Source of the DNA: Lactarius indigo
Taxonomy: Eukaryota > Basidiomycota > Agaricomycetes > Russulales > Russulaceae
Assembly: GCA_025766275.1 (NCBI GenBank)
Contig: JAFKAC010000010.1
Span: forward strand, 1,240,001-1,304,000
Reading direction: 5' to 3'
Length of the DNA stretch: 64,000 bases
Shown here: one piece after another, positions 46,368 to 58,643 of the stretch
How the letters are laid out: each line of letters opens with the position of its first letter
Position numbering within the stretch: position 1 is the first letter of the stretch
Notes under the pieces: model-generated
What the model was told of the DNA's origin: nothing
Databases searched by the model: none
Seen by the model: only the letters and a program-made list of their open reading frames with translations
Made by a program: the position numbers and the translations under genes

Positions 46368-48889
46368 CTACTAGCATCGCCTACAATTTCTGCTCCAATA
46401 GTCCGTTGGGTCAACTGTTAAAGTTTCTGTTGGAATATAAGAGTGACCCTTTTCTTTGATATCAGGTGTAACGTTCAGAACAACTAGCTTGCACATGTAG
46501 TACGCTCCTCGGTAGCACATTTTGAATGCTATTGCCTTGGCCATTGTGCCACAAGCCAAAAGACTATAGTTATTTAATTTTAATTTTACTGGCCCAGATA
46601 CAGTCACAATGACATTCCACGAATTCACGGACGCATGGAAACGATGAGATGTAGTGGTCATTTTTTGAAAATAGCGCGACAGGGAACCAGAACGCTTGCG
46701 TGCTAATTCCAAAACGATACATTATCATGATGGTATTGCCACCGACTCGGACTCATGTTACTGTAGGCGTCGATGTAGGCGTTGAGTAGCACAAGCGGGC
46801 TTCCAAAGCTGCACCGCAGTAGCCCACCTTCGTTATTTCTCGCCTGCCACCGAGGTGGGTGGTAGGGGTCTGTGACCTCCGCCTACAAGGGATGGATGAT
46901 GACAAAGAGGCAGTTCTTGCGTTTGAACAGGCGGTATTTGCCGCATCGCCTGATAATCGACTACTCAGTGGCCCATTACGCAGCCTTCTGGAACATCTCG
47001 ATGCCTTGTTTGCAAAAGTATCAAAACCCTCGAGGCTCTAGCCCCGTGGAGTCCCTGGGCGGCCCTCCATCAACCTGGGCCCAAGACAACGGAAGTTGGT
47101 GATTGTCCCTTTCGCCTAACGCTTAACCTAGTCTATCATACATCAATGGCACATTCACGGAATGAGTAAGGTTAAGACAGACTTCGAGACGCCTGATGGT
47201 TTTGGCCACCTTCACTCCCTCTAATACCACATGTGCCTCCCACCTTTCATAGCGAGTATTCCCAGGTCCCTGGATTTCCGAAAGGTTTCCAGACCATTTC
47301 AGCGTTAAGTTTGCATGGGTAGCATTTGTTTTTTTCAAGGCATCTTCACTCTCCACATGGTGCGCAGCTTTGACATTTCGGCTGTGAACCCCGCTCAGAT
47401 GTTGACGCCCACGGTCTGGCACTTGTTTATACTTGAACATCGAATGGCCCTGAACGCGCCGTTTTTGTCACCCAAATGGCTCTTTCGTGTTGGTGCCCTT
47501 GAGCCAATTGACCTTTCCCCCCAGTTCAGGAGACACAACCCTTCGTTGGTTGACAAGTTAGGAATGACTTGCAGAGGTAGTGAGACTCAAATGGGAGAAA
47601 ACGTTGACAACTCTCGTGCCCATGGATCGCACACCTCTTAATCTCCGCTCCCTAGGCTCATCAGAGCCACCAGGTGGAATTACGGACCTACCACACCGTT
47701 ACACGTGCGTTGCGTACGTACGAGTGAAGGGCATACTAGTGGCTGTTGTTTTTTCTCCTGGAAAGTAACAGCGCCTGGATAATTCGCTTCCGCATGTGCG
47801 TAAAAAAGTTCCAAGATCCGTGGTGTCAATGGTCAGTACAAGAATCCCAGGGTTTTGCGTTCTGTCGAACAGACACCTCAATGTTCCGTCCCGTTAATGT
47901 ATGGACAAACGGTGATACTATGAGATCGCGTGACAATGTGATCAGAGTATGGTCCACACGCAGGCACGCTTCACATAACAAACACCATTTTCAACCCCTT
48001 CATCGTGTAAGTTAGAGCTAGTTCTTTCGGATCATACGAGGATGGCTGGACGTGTTTCTAGAAAACAATGCGGATCAGTGGTCGAAACTCAGGACGCTTC
48101 GAGTTGCACGCCAATGTCGGTTGTTTCAGGTGTCTACTAGCGTGCACGTCACCTCTCATGGGCACTTTTCTCGTAACACTTCTTTGGGCTGAACGTAGAG
48201 AGGATCCCTGGGTACCGTACTTATGTGGTGACATTGGTCAGAAGTCAGCTCGACGCTGGATGATTCGACCTGGTCATCTGCGAGGACTGATTAGTCTGAT
48301 ATTAGTAACGTTCTTGGGGTGCGTGCATGCACATACGGCGCCTAGTTGTCGACTTGGACGCCACGGCCGTTCCTGAAATTCTTGATGCCCTTGCTTTCCA
48401 TCAGGTCGCGTCAACTTCAACTCGCCACTTAGACTACCGCTCTTGGACAGCACAGCAAGAATTACCCTGGTAGACATAGAATACGGCAGACATCAATACC
48501 GATCAAGATTCTCCTAACAATAAACCAACTAGCGGCGGCGGTAGATCCAGTGGTGAAGGGCAAGTCCAAGGGGTAAATCTGGCTGTTCAAGTTCTGCGGC
48601 CTCATTTTTCTTTCAATTCCTATACCTGGATGGGTCGCCGAAGCAGTTTATGATCGTGCGTCGGGGCCGACTCCACATTAACGAAAGAGGGCTGGTCTGG
48701 GTGTTGCGCAAGTTGAACTTGTCAAACGCATTGTCACGTGGGTGTCTTAGCTCCGAACGGGCCGTAGCCCGGGCTCCTCAAAGGGGATTTTCTGCGGCAT
48801 TTAGGCCCACAACGGCTTGAAATACATATATTTTACCGGAATTTCTCTTCCGCTTTCCGTCTGGTACTGTACTGATATGGTGCCTCGGC
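46368..48889. other. Spacer between WSC genes 4 and 5
   Basis: No gene seen. From about 46,900 on it is the diverged duplicate of the region upstream of gene 1 (about 31,720-33,900). Confidence 0.6.
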
Positions 48890-48902
48890 GCACTTAGTGC
48901 GC
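48890..48902. promoter_or_regulatory. Upstream palindromic element, WSC gene 5
   Basis: CGCACTTAGTGCG, identical to the site of gene 1, 182 bp before the ATG. Confidence 0.6.
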
Positions 48903-49071
48903 AACACATGTCCGCCTTCGCGAACAAGATGGTCACTGGGTCACTCAATCAGTCTCACCGCGCTGGCACATGACTTGTTCGCCGCCATGATGGCTGCGTG
49001 CCGCTTGAAGTGCGAGTCAAGTATATAAGGACTCAGAGTAGATGTTTTAATGCAGCCATCGAGAATTTGCC

Positions 49072-50551
49072 ATGCTTCGTCTGTCGATTCTCCTGTGTTC
49101 TTCTGTGTTCTTCAGGCAGGTGGGTATTCGGCCTCGTTTATGTCCTCAAATGCACCTAGAGCCTAAACCTTTGATCAACAGGTCTTAGCTGCCTCAGTGC
49201 GTCCTAGGAGCGATCCCTCAGGATGGGCGTCGTTCCGCTGCCTGGAGTGAGTTTTCTCCCTCATGCTCCAGATATTTTTGGTTGAGTGAAACTTTTTCAC
49301 GTTTGTAGAGACGGTGGTAGCCCCTTTCACCTCCCACTGCTCAATGGCGCCTCCTATGACGACCACGCAAATATGACCATAGAAAGTTGTGCTGCCTTCT
49401 GCGATAGCCAGTCTGTGTCATACCGCTTCATGGGCCTGACTGACGGCTCTCACTGCTGTAAGTCCTCTATGGAGGATATGGTATCGTGTTGCTAAATTAG
49501 GTGTCCTCATCTAGCGTGCGACAATTTCTTCGAGTATATCTTCCAGAGGGCAGGTAACCAGGCGTGCAGCAGCACCCCATGCAGTGGCGACCCATCCGAG
49601 GTAAACTGTGGTGGCCCATCTGCAGCTAGTACCTATCAGAAGACCGGCTCGACTTTCGTCATCCCGACCCCAGTCCCATCCGTTGGTCTGTGGACGAGCC
49701 AAGGTTGTTACAGGTCAGTAAGTGTACACGTATCCTGATGCAGTGCTGACCATATTTCAGTGACTCGCCCAGCTCTCGTGCTCTGCATGCTAGGGTTGAT
49801 GCTGGCGACACTACAGTGGAATCCTGTATCGCGGCCTGCCAGGCCCAAGAACACACGCTTGCAGGCGTAGAATTCGGGCAGGAATGCTGTGCGTCTACTA
49901 CTCTGACTCATATTTATTGCGTAATTCACTGACGAATAAATGTTAGGGTGTGGCGAGGAGATTGATCATGGTCAAACGTTTGTTGGAAACGACAACGGGA
50001 TCAGGCACGGAAACTTCCGGCCATTCCCAGACAATGCGTACTGCAACATGCCTTGCCAAGGCGACCCCACCGAATTATGCGGCGGGGCAGGCAGGATCAA
50101 TGTGTACAATTTTACGGGAACATATCCTATCGGAGCCTCTGTCGTGGCGGCCGCTGGTGGGTGGACGTCTCGGGGTTGTTACAGGTACAGTTCGGTCATC
50201 GCTAATCCTGTCTCTCCGACTAAATGTTGATTGCCTCGAAAGTGACTCGACGTCCTCGCGCTCCCTTGAGCGTCGTGTTGATCCAGGGGACGTGACGGTG
50301 GAATCTTGTGTGAGCACCTGTCAGTCACAGTCTTTCACGATCGCCGGTCTCGAGTTTGGTCAGGAATGCTGTATGTCCACCAACTATTCGTGATACTGTC
50401 GCTGGCGCTGACTAACGGCTGGTGGTCAGGGTGCGGTAATCAGATCCAGTCGCCTGGCGCTTCCATTTCACAGAGCGCTTGTAACAAGGCGTGCACTGGT
50501 GATAATACGGAAGTATGTGGTGGACCCGACGCATTGCAAATCTACTATTAG
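49072..50551 (+). CDS. Secreted protein with three WSC domains, array gene 5
   Basis: Exons: 49072-49119, 49182-49246, 49309-49457, 49515-49713, 49761-49888, 49947-50184, 50243-50370, 50430-50551 (1077 nt, 358 residues). Signal peptide MLRLSILLCSSVFFRQ. Each WSC domain is split by a phase-1 intron inside EC-x-C, and phase-2 introns separate the domains at GCY-S. Domain 1: MTIESCAAFC, STPCSGDPSEVNCGG. Domain 2: CIAACQAQEHTLAG, ECWCGEEI, MPCQGDPTELCGGAGRINVYNFTG. Domain 3: CVSTCQSQ, ECWCGNQI, CTGDNTEVCGGPDALQIYY. Box gtatataagg at 49021. Closest paralogue is gene 1, which shares the domain 1 type, the signal peptide and the upstream sequence. No membrane anchor or GPI-type tail is seen. Confidence 0.87.
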
Positions 50552-51619
50552 TTATTGCGTGATAATATTTACAATTTCTACATCGTAGTTCTGTAAGGAC
50601 AGCTTGCGAACTGAATTCAAGTCTAGTGACCCTCTTTTTTTCTTAGTTCTCGCTGCAAGATGTCAGGATAATTTCCCTGCGCACTTGCGTTCTGGCACTG
50701 GAGAAGTCGAATTTTTTTCTGTCCAGATATAGTCAGTGACACGACTGACGTATAATACCTGCTTCAAGTTGGTGTGAGCATCTATATATATAGATCTACT
50801 CCCTGGTACAAGAGAGGTGTAGCTATTGACAGAGGAAATTATAGAGTGTATTTTGACCTGATACTACTGTACCAAATCACGAGAAATGTGGACGATACTG
50901 TAGTAAAGCTGTCCGAGTCAATGAGGTGAGATCACGTAACGGTGTGATTTGGTCGACATCGCACAGAAACATACAGCGCCACACCACGACAATACAAGTA
51001 CAAATACCCCCATTGTGCGCTTCGGAATTCTGCGAGACGCTCACAAGATGGTGTAGTTGCTACCGTGTCGCGCCGCGAAATCATTTTTGATTGGCAACCC
51101 CGTGGGAGGCCCTACCTCAGGCTACAGTACTGCATTCTCCACATTCCTTCTCAAGACGGCGATATGGCGCTGAAAATTTTATTCCCATGTCCGCTTCTTT
51201 GGCCACTTGGGCGTTCAGAGATTCGTAACATATGTCCTGGGGTACTGTACTTTTTCGGGGAGGTTGGTCGGATATAAGCTTGATTTTGAATAATCACATA
51301 ACTTACAACCGTCCACCTAGTGTAGCTGGGCGATGGTCACTGTATACCGTACCTCACCGTCGACTCAGATGCCGCAATCGTTCCTGCCTCGGATTCCCTT
51401 CCTTTCATTTCAGGTTGAGGCAACTCACCACTTAGGCCATCTGTTTTGAAGAGCTCAAGCACAGTGCAAACGTAGCCCTATAGGAGACACGCATAAACCA
51501 GAGTGCCTTTGACCGATTTTCTGACGGTTACTGATGGCGATAGACGCTCTTCTGGATAGAGCCCCCAAGGCACGCTGAATATTGACTTTCCCCACATCGG
51601 TGCTTAACGGTGACATGAT
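50552..51619. other. Spacer between WSC genes 5 and 6
   Basis: No gene seen; shares a block at about 51,063-51,175 with the spacers before genes 3 and 8. A tatatatata-like run lies near 50,795. Confidence 0.5.
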
Positions 51620-51632
51620 CGCATTTAGAGCG
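51620..51632. promoter_or_regulatory. Upstream palindrome-like element, WSC gene 6
   Basis: CGCATTTAGAGCG, 190 bp before the ATG. Confidence 0.5.
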
Positions 51633-51809
51633 CAATACTGGACGGAAAGGGGAACTAACTGTAAATCGATTCATTTGCCTCAATGACCACACAAAACCCG
51701 CTATCCTCTCACCATCACCCCTTCTGCAGCCGTGGAGCGTGTCTCGATTACGGAACGCGACTAATTATAAAGAGAGTGGAGATGCGTTTAATCTAGCCGA
51801 GACATTGCC

Positions 51810-53305
51810 ATGCATAGTCTGTCACTTGCCTTGGCGTTCGTGTTTTCAGCACAGGTAGGTGCACTACCTGCGGTTCGCGTCCTCAGAAAAGCCCTAGAGC
51901 CTGATCTTGCTGATCAATAGGTCCTCGCTGCTTCGATGCGTCCTAGGGGCTTGGGACCTCCAGATTGGGAATTTTTGTTTTGCCTCGAGTAGGTTTTCGT
52001 CAGGCACCAGAAATATTTGCCCAAGTGAATACTTTCTTACTTTAGAGACAATCGTGACATTGGCTTCCCGCTACTCACCGGTGCAGGCTTTGCCGACCCG
52101 GCGGGTATGACGATAGAAAAGTGTGCCGACTTCTGCGATAGCCAACCGGTGTCATACCGCTTTATGGGCCTAACGGATGGCTTTCAGTGCTGTACGTACA
52201 TCCATTCAAAAGATATTGAATTGATTTTCTGATATAACTATTATCAAGCGTGCGACAATTTCTTTGAGCATATCTTCGAGAGCGTCCCCGATGGTGCTTG
52301 CAATGTGCCCTGCCCCGGAAATCCATCGGAGTTAGGTGGCTGTGGTGGTAAGGAACTTGGGCAACAGATGGCCAGTGCCTATCAAAAAGTCAATTCGACC
52401 TTCATCATCCCGGCCCTGGTTCCATCTGTTGGTCTGTGGAACGGCCTTGGTTGTTACAAGTCAGTGAGCCCACTTATCCTAATGACAGCGCTGATCGTGT
52501 TTCAGTGATTCGGTCAGCGCCCGTGCTCTTCAGGTCCGAGTCAACGCCGGGAATACCACCGTAGAAACCTGTGTTTCCGCCTGCCAAGCCCAGGGATTCT
52601 CCCTTGCTGGCGTAGAATTCGGGAGGGAATGTTGTGCGCCTATTCTTCGAGTTCGGGTTCCGGTAGTATGCACTGACGACGGTCAGGGTGTGGTTCACAA
52701 CTTCAGCACGGTTCAAGGTTCTTTACAAACGACAATGGGATTGATCCTAGTAATCCCACTCACCGGCAAGACCCAGACTTACCGTTTTGTAACATGGGCT
52801 GCCAAGGCGACCCGACAGAAGTATGTGGCGGACCAGCCTTGCTCGATCTGTACAACTTTACTGGGACGTATCCCATTGGAGCCTCTGTCGTGGCAGCCGC
52901 CGGCGGGTTGTCCTTGCGAGGTTGCTATAGGTACGACTCGGTCTTCTTAACCTTTTCTGAATTGCTGTTGATCGCTTCGAAAGTGACTTGGTGTCGTCGC
53001 GCACGCTTCAGCGCCGTGTGAATGCAGGGAACGTGACAGTAGAATCGTGTGTGAGCGCATGCCAGTCACAGTCGTTCACTATTGCCGGTCTCGAATTCGC
53101 CCAGGAATGCTGTAGGTCTACCAATCTCTATTCGTGACAGGACGGCTAGCGCTGACTGATGACTGGTGTTCGCGTGTGATCAGGGTGCGGTAATGCGATC
53201 GGGTCGCCTGGGGTCCCGATTTCACAGAGCGCATGCAACCAAGCGTGTATTGGGGACAATACTGAAGTCTGTGGTGGACCTAACGCGTTGCAGGTGTACT
53301 CCTAG
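51810..53305 (+). CDS. Secreted protein with three WSC domains, array gene 6
   Basis: Short signal peptide MHSLSLALAFVFSAQ, one residue less than most paralogues; exon 2 encodes VLAASMRPRGLGPPDWEF, where the usual GW is DW. Domain 1: MTIEKCADFCDSQ, QC-S-C, CNVPCPGNPSELGGCGG. Domain 2: NDSVSARALQVRVNAG, VETCVSACQAQ, ECWCGSQL, NMGCQGDPTEVCGGPALLDLYNFTG. Domain 3: LRGCYSDLVSSRTLQRRVNAG, ECWCGNAI, CIGDNTEVCGGPNALQVYS, stop TAG. Box aattataaag about 45 bp before the ATG. The frame is intact. Confidence 0.84.
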
Positions 53306-55048
53306 TTACCAGTATTGTGTTGTGCACAATTTCTACTTTGGTTGTCCACTGGGTCAAGGGTTGCTGTAATATTTTATTGAAATTTTGCGTCGTCAACGCA
53401 CCAACAACACTCAACGTGCATGACTTTGTATCGATCCAAAACATCTGCAAAGTGGTGAAAGAGCAACTTGCAATTTGGCGGTACCTGCCCGATGAGGTAG
53501 TAGCAACACCATATATTGGAACTAAGTCGCAGGCCCATACATGGGTTGGATGTTGGGCGAGGGTTTTTGGTCGCATTGAATTCCCTGACTTTCCTTGTCT
53601 ATTTTGTCTTCACTAGATGCCCGTATAGACCTCAATCGAGCATCAATACAGCAGCTAATTCTCCTTGGCCTCGGCAAGGCCCACAGAGCTGCGTGACGTC
53701 GCCGCGCTCAAGCCGGCACTTACCCCTTTGCTGGAGGTTCTGTCCCTGAGCAACTCTACCTGTCTCCTTCATCCTTGTATGAAGGTAGGAAATGTCAGCC
53801 ACCGGACTTGTTTATGCAAGTGGCCATCGGGAGGTTAGGGTCTTTCCAGCTACTTCTGCCGCCTCCGTTATCGACACGGACAATATTTTCGAGAAGCCAG
53901 TTGTCGCTGCGAAAGGGGTCAGGAGAAAAGACGTTATTCTTTTCCACTGCACCCTGTGGCAGTTCTTTTCGCTTCCTGGGTGAAGAGAGGCACCGGCAAG
54001 CGTCCACCGGTAACACATCAAGAAAATCAGTAGGACGCTAAATGACCCAGCTCCACGTCTAGAAGGACGGGTTGGCTAGACATAGATGTCACTGCTTTGA
54101 CCGGATACCTCGAGGGAGAATGGCGAATGGAAACCAGAATTCAAGCCCCATGCACCGATGGCGAATGCTAATGCAAGTTCAGGTGCCAATGCAAACGAAC
54201 AAGGACCACTCACGAGAAACTCTAACAGAGTCTGGGGAAACCGAGGGAAAGGAGGGTTGAATTCGGTCATGAAGTTGAGAGCAGGTGACGAAGTCATTGT
54301 ACGAGAGATGTGCAGCGGAGACAACACACGCCCCAGACAAATACCTCCGAACGAATGCCATTTCCAGGACCGCCACCAAGCGCTTTGAGTTCAGTTCTTC
54401 CGAACATTCCGAGGGTCTTGGAATCTGTGGAAAATAGTGGGGATCAAAGGCGGGGAGTCGGGACACTTACGTGCCAGCGTGCTAAGGTTACACGGAACGA
54501 GAGCAAATGTCATTTTTGATTTGACAATTTTGGGAAGTCATACATCTTCCTCATTAAACGGCCATATGGCGGGGCCCAGGAAAAATTGCGATGAAAGGTC
54601 CATGCAGTCACCTGGGCCACCTTGGCAGAGAGAAGAGGGCTGACCAAGGAATGTGTCATATCACTATCACTGGCACTGTCATATCAGGGTAGCGTTGGCC
54701 AGAAAACTGCTCTGGATATTGGACGATTAACCTTTCATTCTAAGAGGCATGTCGAAACTGGTCAACAACGATGCTGCCCCGATGCGTAGGTACCCATTGG
54801 CAAACGTTGACTCAGACACGAGATTCAGTTCTGCCCACAACAGATCCCTCATTGTCCTTCGGGTCCAGCCGACTTGGCGCTCGGATCAACATTGACAGAT
54901 TCCGGGTTTGTCCAGAAACTAAACGCAGTGGACAACGACCCATGCTATCCCCGTTCAATTTCCTGACATCTCGCAAGATGAGGCACCAGAGGGACAGTCG
55001 ATGCTATTGTATGACGTGCCTTCACCTGGTCCCTGACGGTGACATGAC
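53306..55048. other. Spacer between WSC genes 6 and 7
   Basis: No gene seen. A block near 54,545 (ttaaacggccatatggcg) recurs near 61,030 before gene 9. Confidence 0.5.
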
Positions 55049-55061
55049 CGCATTTAAAGCG
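55049..55061. promoter_or_regulatory. Upstream palindrome-like element, WSC gene 7
   Basis: CGCATTTAAAGCG, 206 bp before the ATG. Confidence 0.5.
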
Positions 55062-55254
55062 CATGATGGAATGTAAACGCCACCAACTTAGACTCAGATT
55101 GCACATGGACTCATTCACGTCAACGACCAATCAATGCCCTATATCTTCTCATGACCATCTATTTGATACCCATGGGACATAGCTCTCAATTACGCAATGC
55201 GATCCCTTATAAGAGCGTGGAGAAGCTTTTTGAAGTGGGTACTGAAACTTTGCC

Positions 55255-56731
55255 ATGCATCGTCTGTCACAAGGTCTGCCGTTTCTCGTCTTGGTATCCA
55301 CGTTTTCGACACAGGTATGTACACTTCCTCAAAAGGGCCGCTCGGGGCTAAACCTCCTGGCCAACAGGTTCTCGCCGCTTCGGTACATCCCAGGGACTTG
55401 GATCCCCCAGGATGGAGGAGTATTATCTGTCTAGAGTGAGTTTTCGTTCATGAACCAGATTTTCTTCAATGAATCCTTTTCTCCCTTTATAGAGACAATC
55501 GTGCCATCGGTCTCCCACTTTTCACCGGCGCTTTTTATGCGGACTCGGCTTTGACGATAGAAAAATGTATCGCCTTCTGCGATAGCCAGCCTGTGTCATA
55601 CCGTTATATGGGCCTGACAGATGGCTTTGAGTGCTGTACGTCTAATTCAGATGAGGTGGCATCGATTTTGCTGACGTACCCAGCGTGTGACAATTTCTTC
55701 GAGTATATTTTTGAGAGCGTCCCCGGTAGCTGCAACACGCCGTGCAGCGGCAACCCATCGGAGGTGGGTGGCTGTGGTGGCAAGGCAGATTCGCAACGGT
55801 TGGCCAGCCCCTATCAAAGAATTCATTCGACATTCGTCATCCCGACCATGGTCCCGTCTGTTGGTCTGTGGAATGGCCTCGGTTGTTACAAGTCAGTGAA
55901 CGCGCACTTATCGTGATGGCAGCGCTGATTATGTTTTAGCGATTCGGTCAGCGCCCGTGCTCTCCAGGTCAGGGTCGACGCTGGACAAACTACAGTTGAA
56001 TCCTGTGTCGCCGCCTGCCAGGCACAGGGATTCTCGCTAGCCGGCGTGGAATTCGGGAGGGAATGTTGTAAGTCCATTTCTTGGGCTTGAGTATTATATC
56101 TACTGATGAATATCAGGGTGTGGTTCACAGCTTCAGCATGGTTCTACGTTCTTTGGCAATAGTGACGGGATCCAGGACGCCAGACTCCGGCAAAGCCCAA
56201 ACGCACGGCTCTGCAACATGGCTTGCCAAGGCGCCCCCAGCGAATTATGTGGTGGCCCAACCCTGCTCAATCTTTACAATTTCACTGGGATGTATCCCAT
56301 CGGGGCCTCTGTCGTGACATCTGCCGGTGGGTGGTCCTCACAGGGCTGTTATAGGTACGGCTCGGTATTTATCAACGCTGTCCGACTGAGCGTTGATCAC
56401 CTCGAAAGCGATTCGGTATCGTCGCGCACGCTTGAGCGCCGTGTTGACATAGGGACCGTGACAGTGGAATCTTGTGTGGCGGCGTGCCAGTCACAGTCGT
56501 TCACAATTGCCGGTCTCGAATACGCCCAAGAATGCTGTAGGTCTACCAATCTCCTTTTTTTGACGGAGTGGCTAGCGCTGACTGATCACCTGTGTTTGTG
56601 TGTGGACAGGGTGTGGTAATGAGATCGAGTCACCTGGGGTCCCGATTTCACAGAGTGCATGTAACCAAGTTTGTACTGGGGACAGTACCCAAGTATGTGG
56701 GGGGCCCAATGCGTTGCAACTGTACCACTAG
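55255..56731 (+). CDS. Secreted protein with three WSC domains, array gene 7
   Basis: Signal peptide MHRLSQGLPFLVLVSTFSTQ is four residues longer than the usual 16. Domain 1 has a short deletion (ADSALTIEKC where others have ADPAGMTIEKC), EC-S-C, and CNTPCSGNPSEVGGCGG. Domain 2: VESCVAACQAQ, ECWCGSQLQHGSTFFGNSDGI, NMACQGAPSELCGGPTLL. Domain 3: SQGCYSDSVSSRTLERRVDIG, VESCVAACQSQ, ECWCGNEI, CTGDSTQVCGGPNALQLYH, stop TAG. The acceptor before domain 2 is TTTTAG followed by C, giving the same Asn codon type. Box ccttataagag about 45-50 bp before the ATG. Intact. Confidence 0.84.
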
Positions 56732-58440
56732 TGCGCTGCGTAATGTTGTATCTCTCATATAGATCCAGGGAAACGGTCTTTCGAATTCTCAATATTTACC
56801 AACATTCTCTATAATTCACAATGGGCGGCATTCGTACTAAAAGTAGAATTTTTCGCCACAGTTGAATCACTGACGTACATTTACTGGACGAGGGCTTCTG
56901 GGCACGGGTGTGGCTTGTACTACCTACAAGAGCTGAAAGTTGAACGTACGAGGCCTACGTGAGGTGCGGTCGAGTCTAAAACGCTGAGACATTGCGCGCA
57001 TGAGCACACAGCACCCCAATACCAAGAAATTGAAGTTCTGCAAGGCAACTTGACACCTACCGCTCAACGTCCCCAACTTCAAGGACTCAAACCTATGTAA
57101 ATCGCCCATTTTGTGTAGTCGTGCCAAAGTCAAGGCACCCCCGGGCCAACAAATTATGAGGCGCTCTAATAACTTGATATTTCTGTGTGCTACACTGGCA
57201 GTATATGGATACAGCCCTCTTCTCCGAAAGATAGCCACCAGTACTCTGATTCCCCTGCTCTCGCCAAGAAGTTCTAAATCTCGAAGTATCTCGTGTAGAC
57301 TCGCATTCTTCCTAAATCTCGCTGGCGCCTCCAACCTAAATAAATAATCTTGTTTTGTTTCATTCGAACGCATCTTCGCGCACTCACAACAGGGCGGGAG
57401 AGGGGAAAGAGGCGCAGAATGTGGATAGATAGACACCCCGGTCGGAAAGAGATTCCTGCGGCTGTGTCGGACGCAGCGAGCGATTTAAGATAGGGCCTAC
57501 GCGGCGGACAGTACTGTAAACATGAAGGAAGGAGAATGGCCCCCTTTTCTTACCTTCCGCTGCCAGGACAACTGACTCAGACACGTGCATACAAGAGCTG
57601 GGAATGCGTGGGAGCGACAGAGAAGCACGATAGAGAGTATGTTCTACTGGCCTAGTAGAGTAATTTCCTTTTGAGTATACATGATAATATGAGATCGCAA
57701 TTTGAACAGAACGCGCGGAAACATTATCACGCTACGAAGACGAAGACAACCATCTCATCATGATCGTGGGTTCCGGAAAATCTGCCGGGCCGGGATCATC
57801 ACATCACGGCGTCCACCAGTCGGTCCCAGGGTCGCACCGCAAAAATCACTTATGATTGGCGACACACCGCAGGAAGCCTACCTGTAGTGTACAGCATGCT
57901 TTCCACTCCTCAAAAACTGCAATTGTATCCCGGGAAAACCTGAACCCGTGCTAAAAACCTTGATGAAAATCCAAGAGAAATCTTATTCCTATGCCTGCTT
58001 CTGGGCGATCGAAGTGTCTTGGCATGCGTCCTATTCAGGAACGGTTGGTTGGATCAAGGGTTGGATACTAGTTCGGTGTCATGTTGAATGGTGACATACT
58101 TTACAATCATTTGAGAACACCACTTGGCCGGATAATAGTCACCGCATACCGTACCTGGATGTTGACTTGGATGTCACGATCGTTCCTGGTGCCCATTTTC
58201 ATTTCATTTCAGGTCGCCGGGTCCGACTCGCTACTTAGACTATCTGGTTTGAAGGGCTCGGGTAGGGTGCAAGTGCGGCCCTGCAAGAGAACAAACACGA
58301 ACGACAACGACTCACAATATCCTCAATCAATTTGCTGATGCCCACTGGCGGCGAGAGACATTTATCTGGGTAAACTCGGAGCTCCCAAGGTACGCTTTAT
58401 ATTCACTTGCCTACACACTGGTGCCTGAAGGTGACGGGAT
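56732..58440. other. Spacer between WSC genes 7 and 8
   Basis: No gene seen; contains blocks shared with the spacers before gene 4 (about 57,500-57,610) and before genes 3 and 6 (about 57,831). Confidence 0.5.
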
Positions 58441-58453
58441 CGCATTTAATGCG
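58441..58453. promoter_or_regulatory. Upstream palindromic element, WSC gene 8
   Basis: CGCATTTAATGCG, perfect arms CGCAT/ATGCG around TTA, 203 bp before the ATG. Confidence 0.6.
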
Positions 58454-58643
58454 CAATACCTGACAACTTAGAATGTGAGGGGTACTAACTGTACATCGAC
58501 TCATTTACCCCGATAACCACCTAATTCCCGCCATCTTCTCACCGTCATTTCTTCGAAACCCACGGAACGTGTCTCAATTACGGGATGAGACCAGTTATAA
58601 AGACCATGGACGAGACGCGTTTACTCTAGCCAAGATATTGCCA

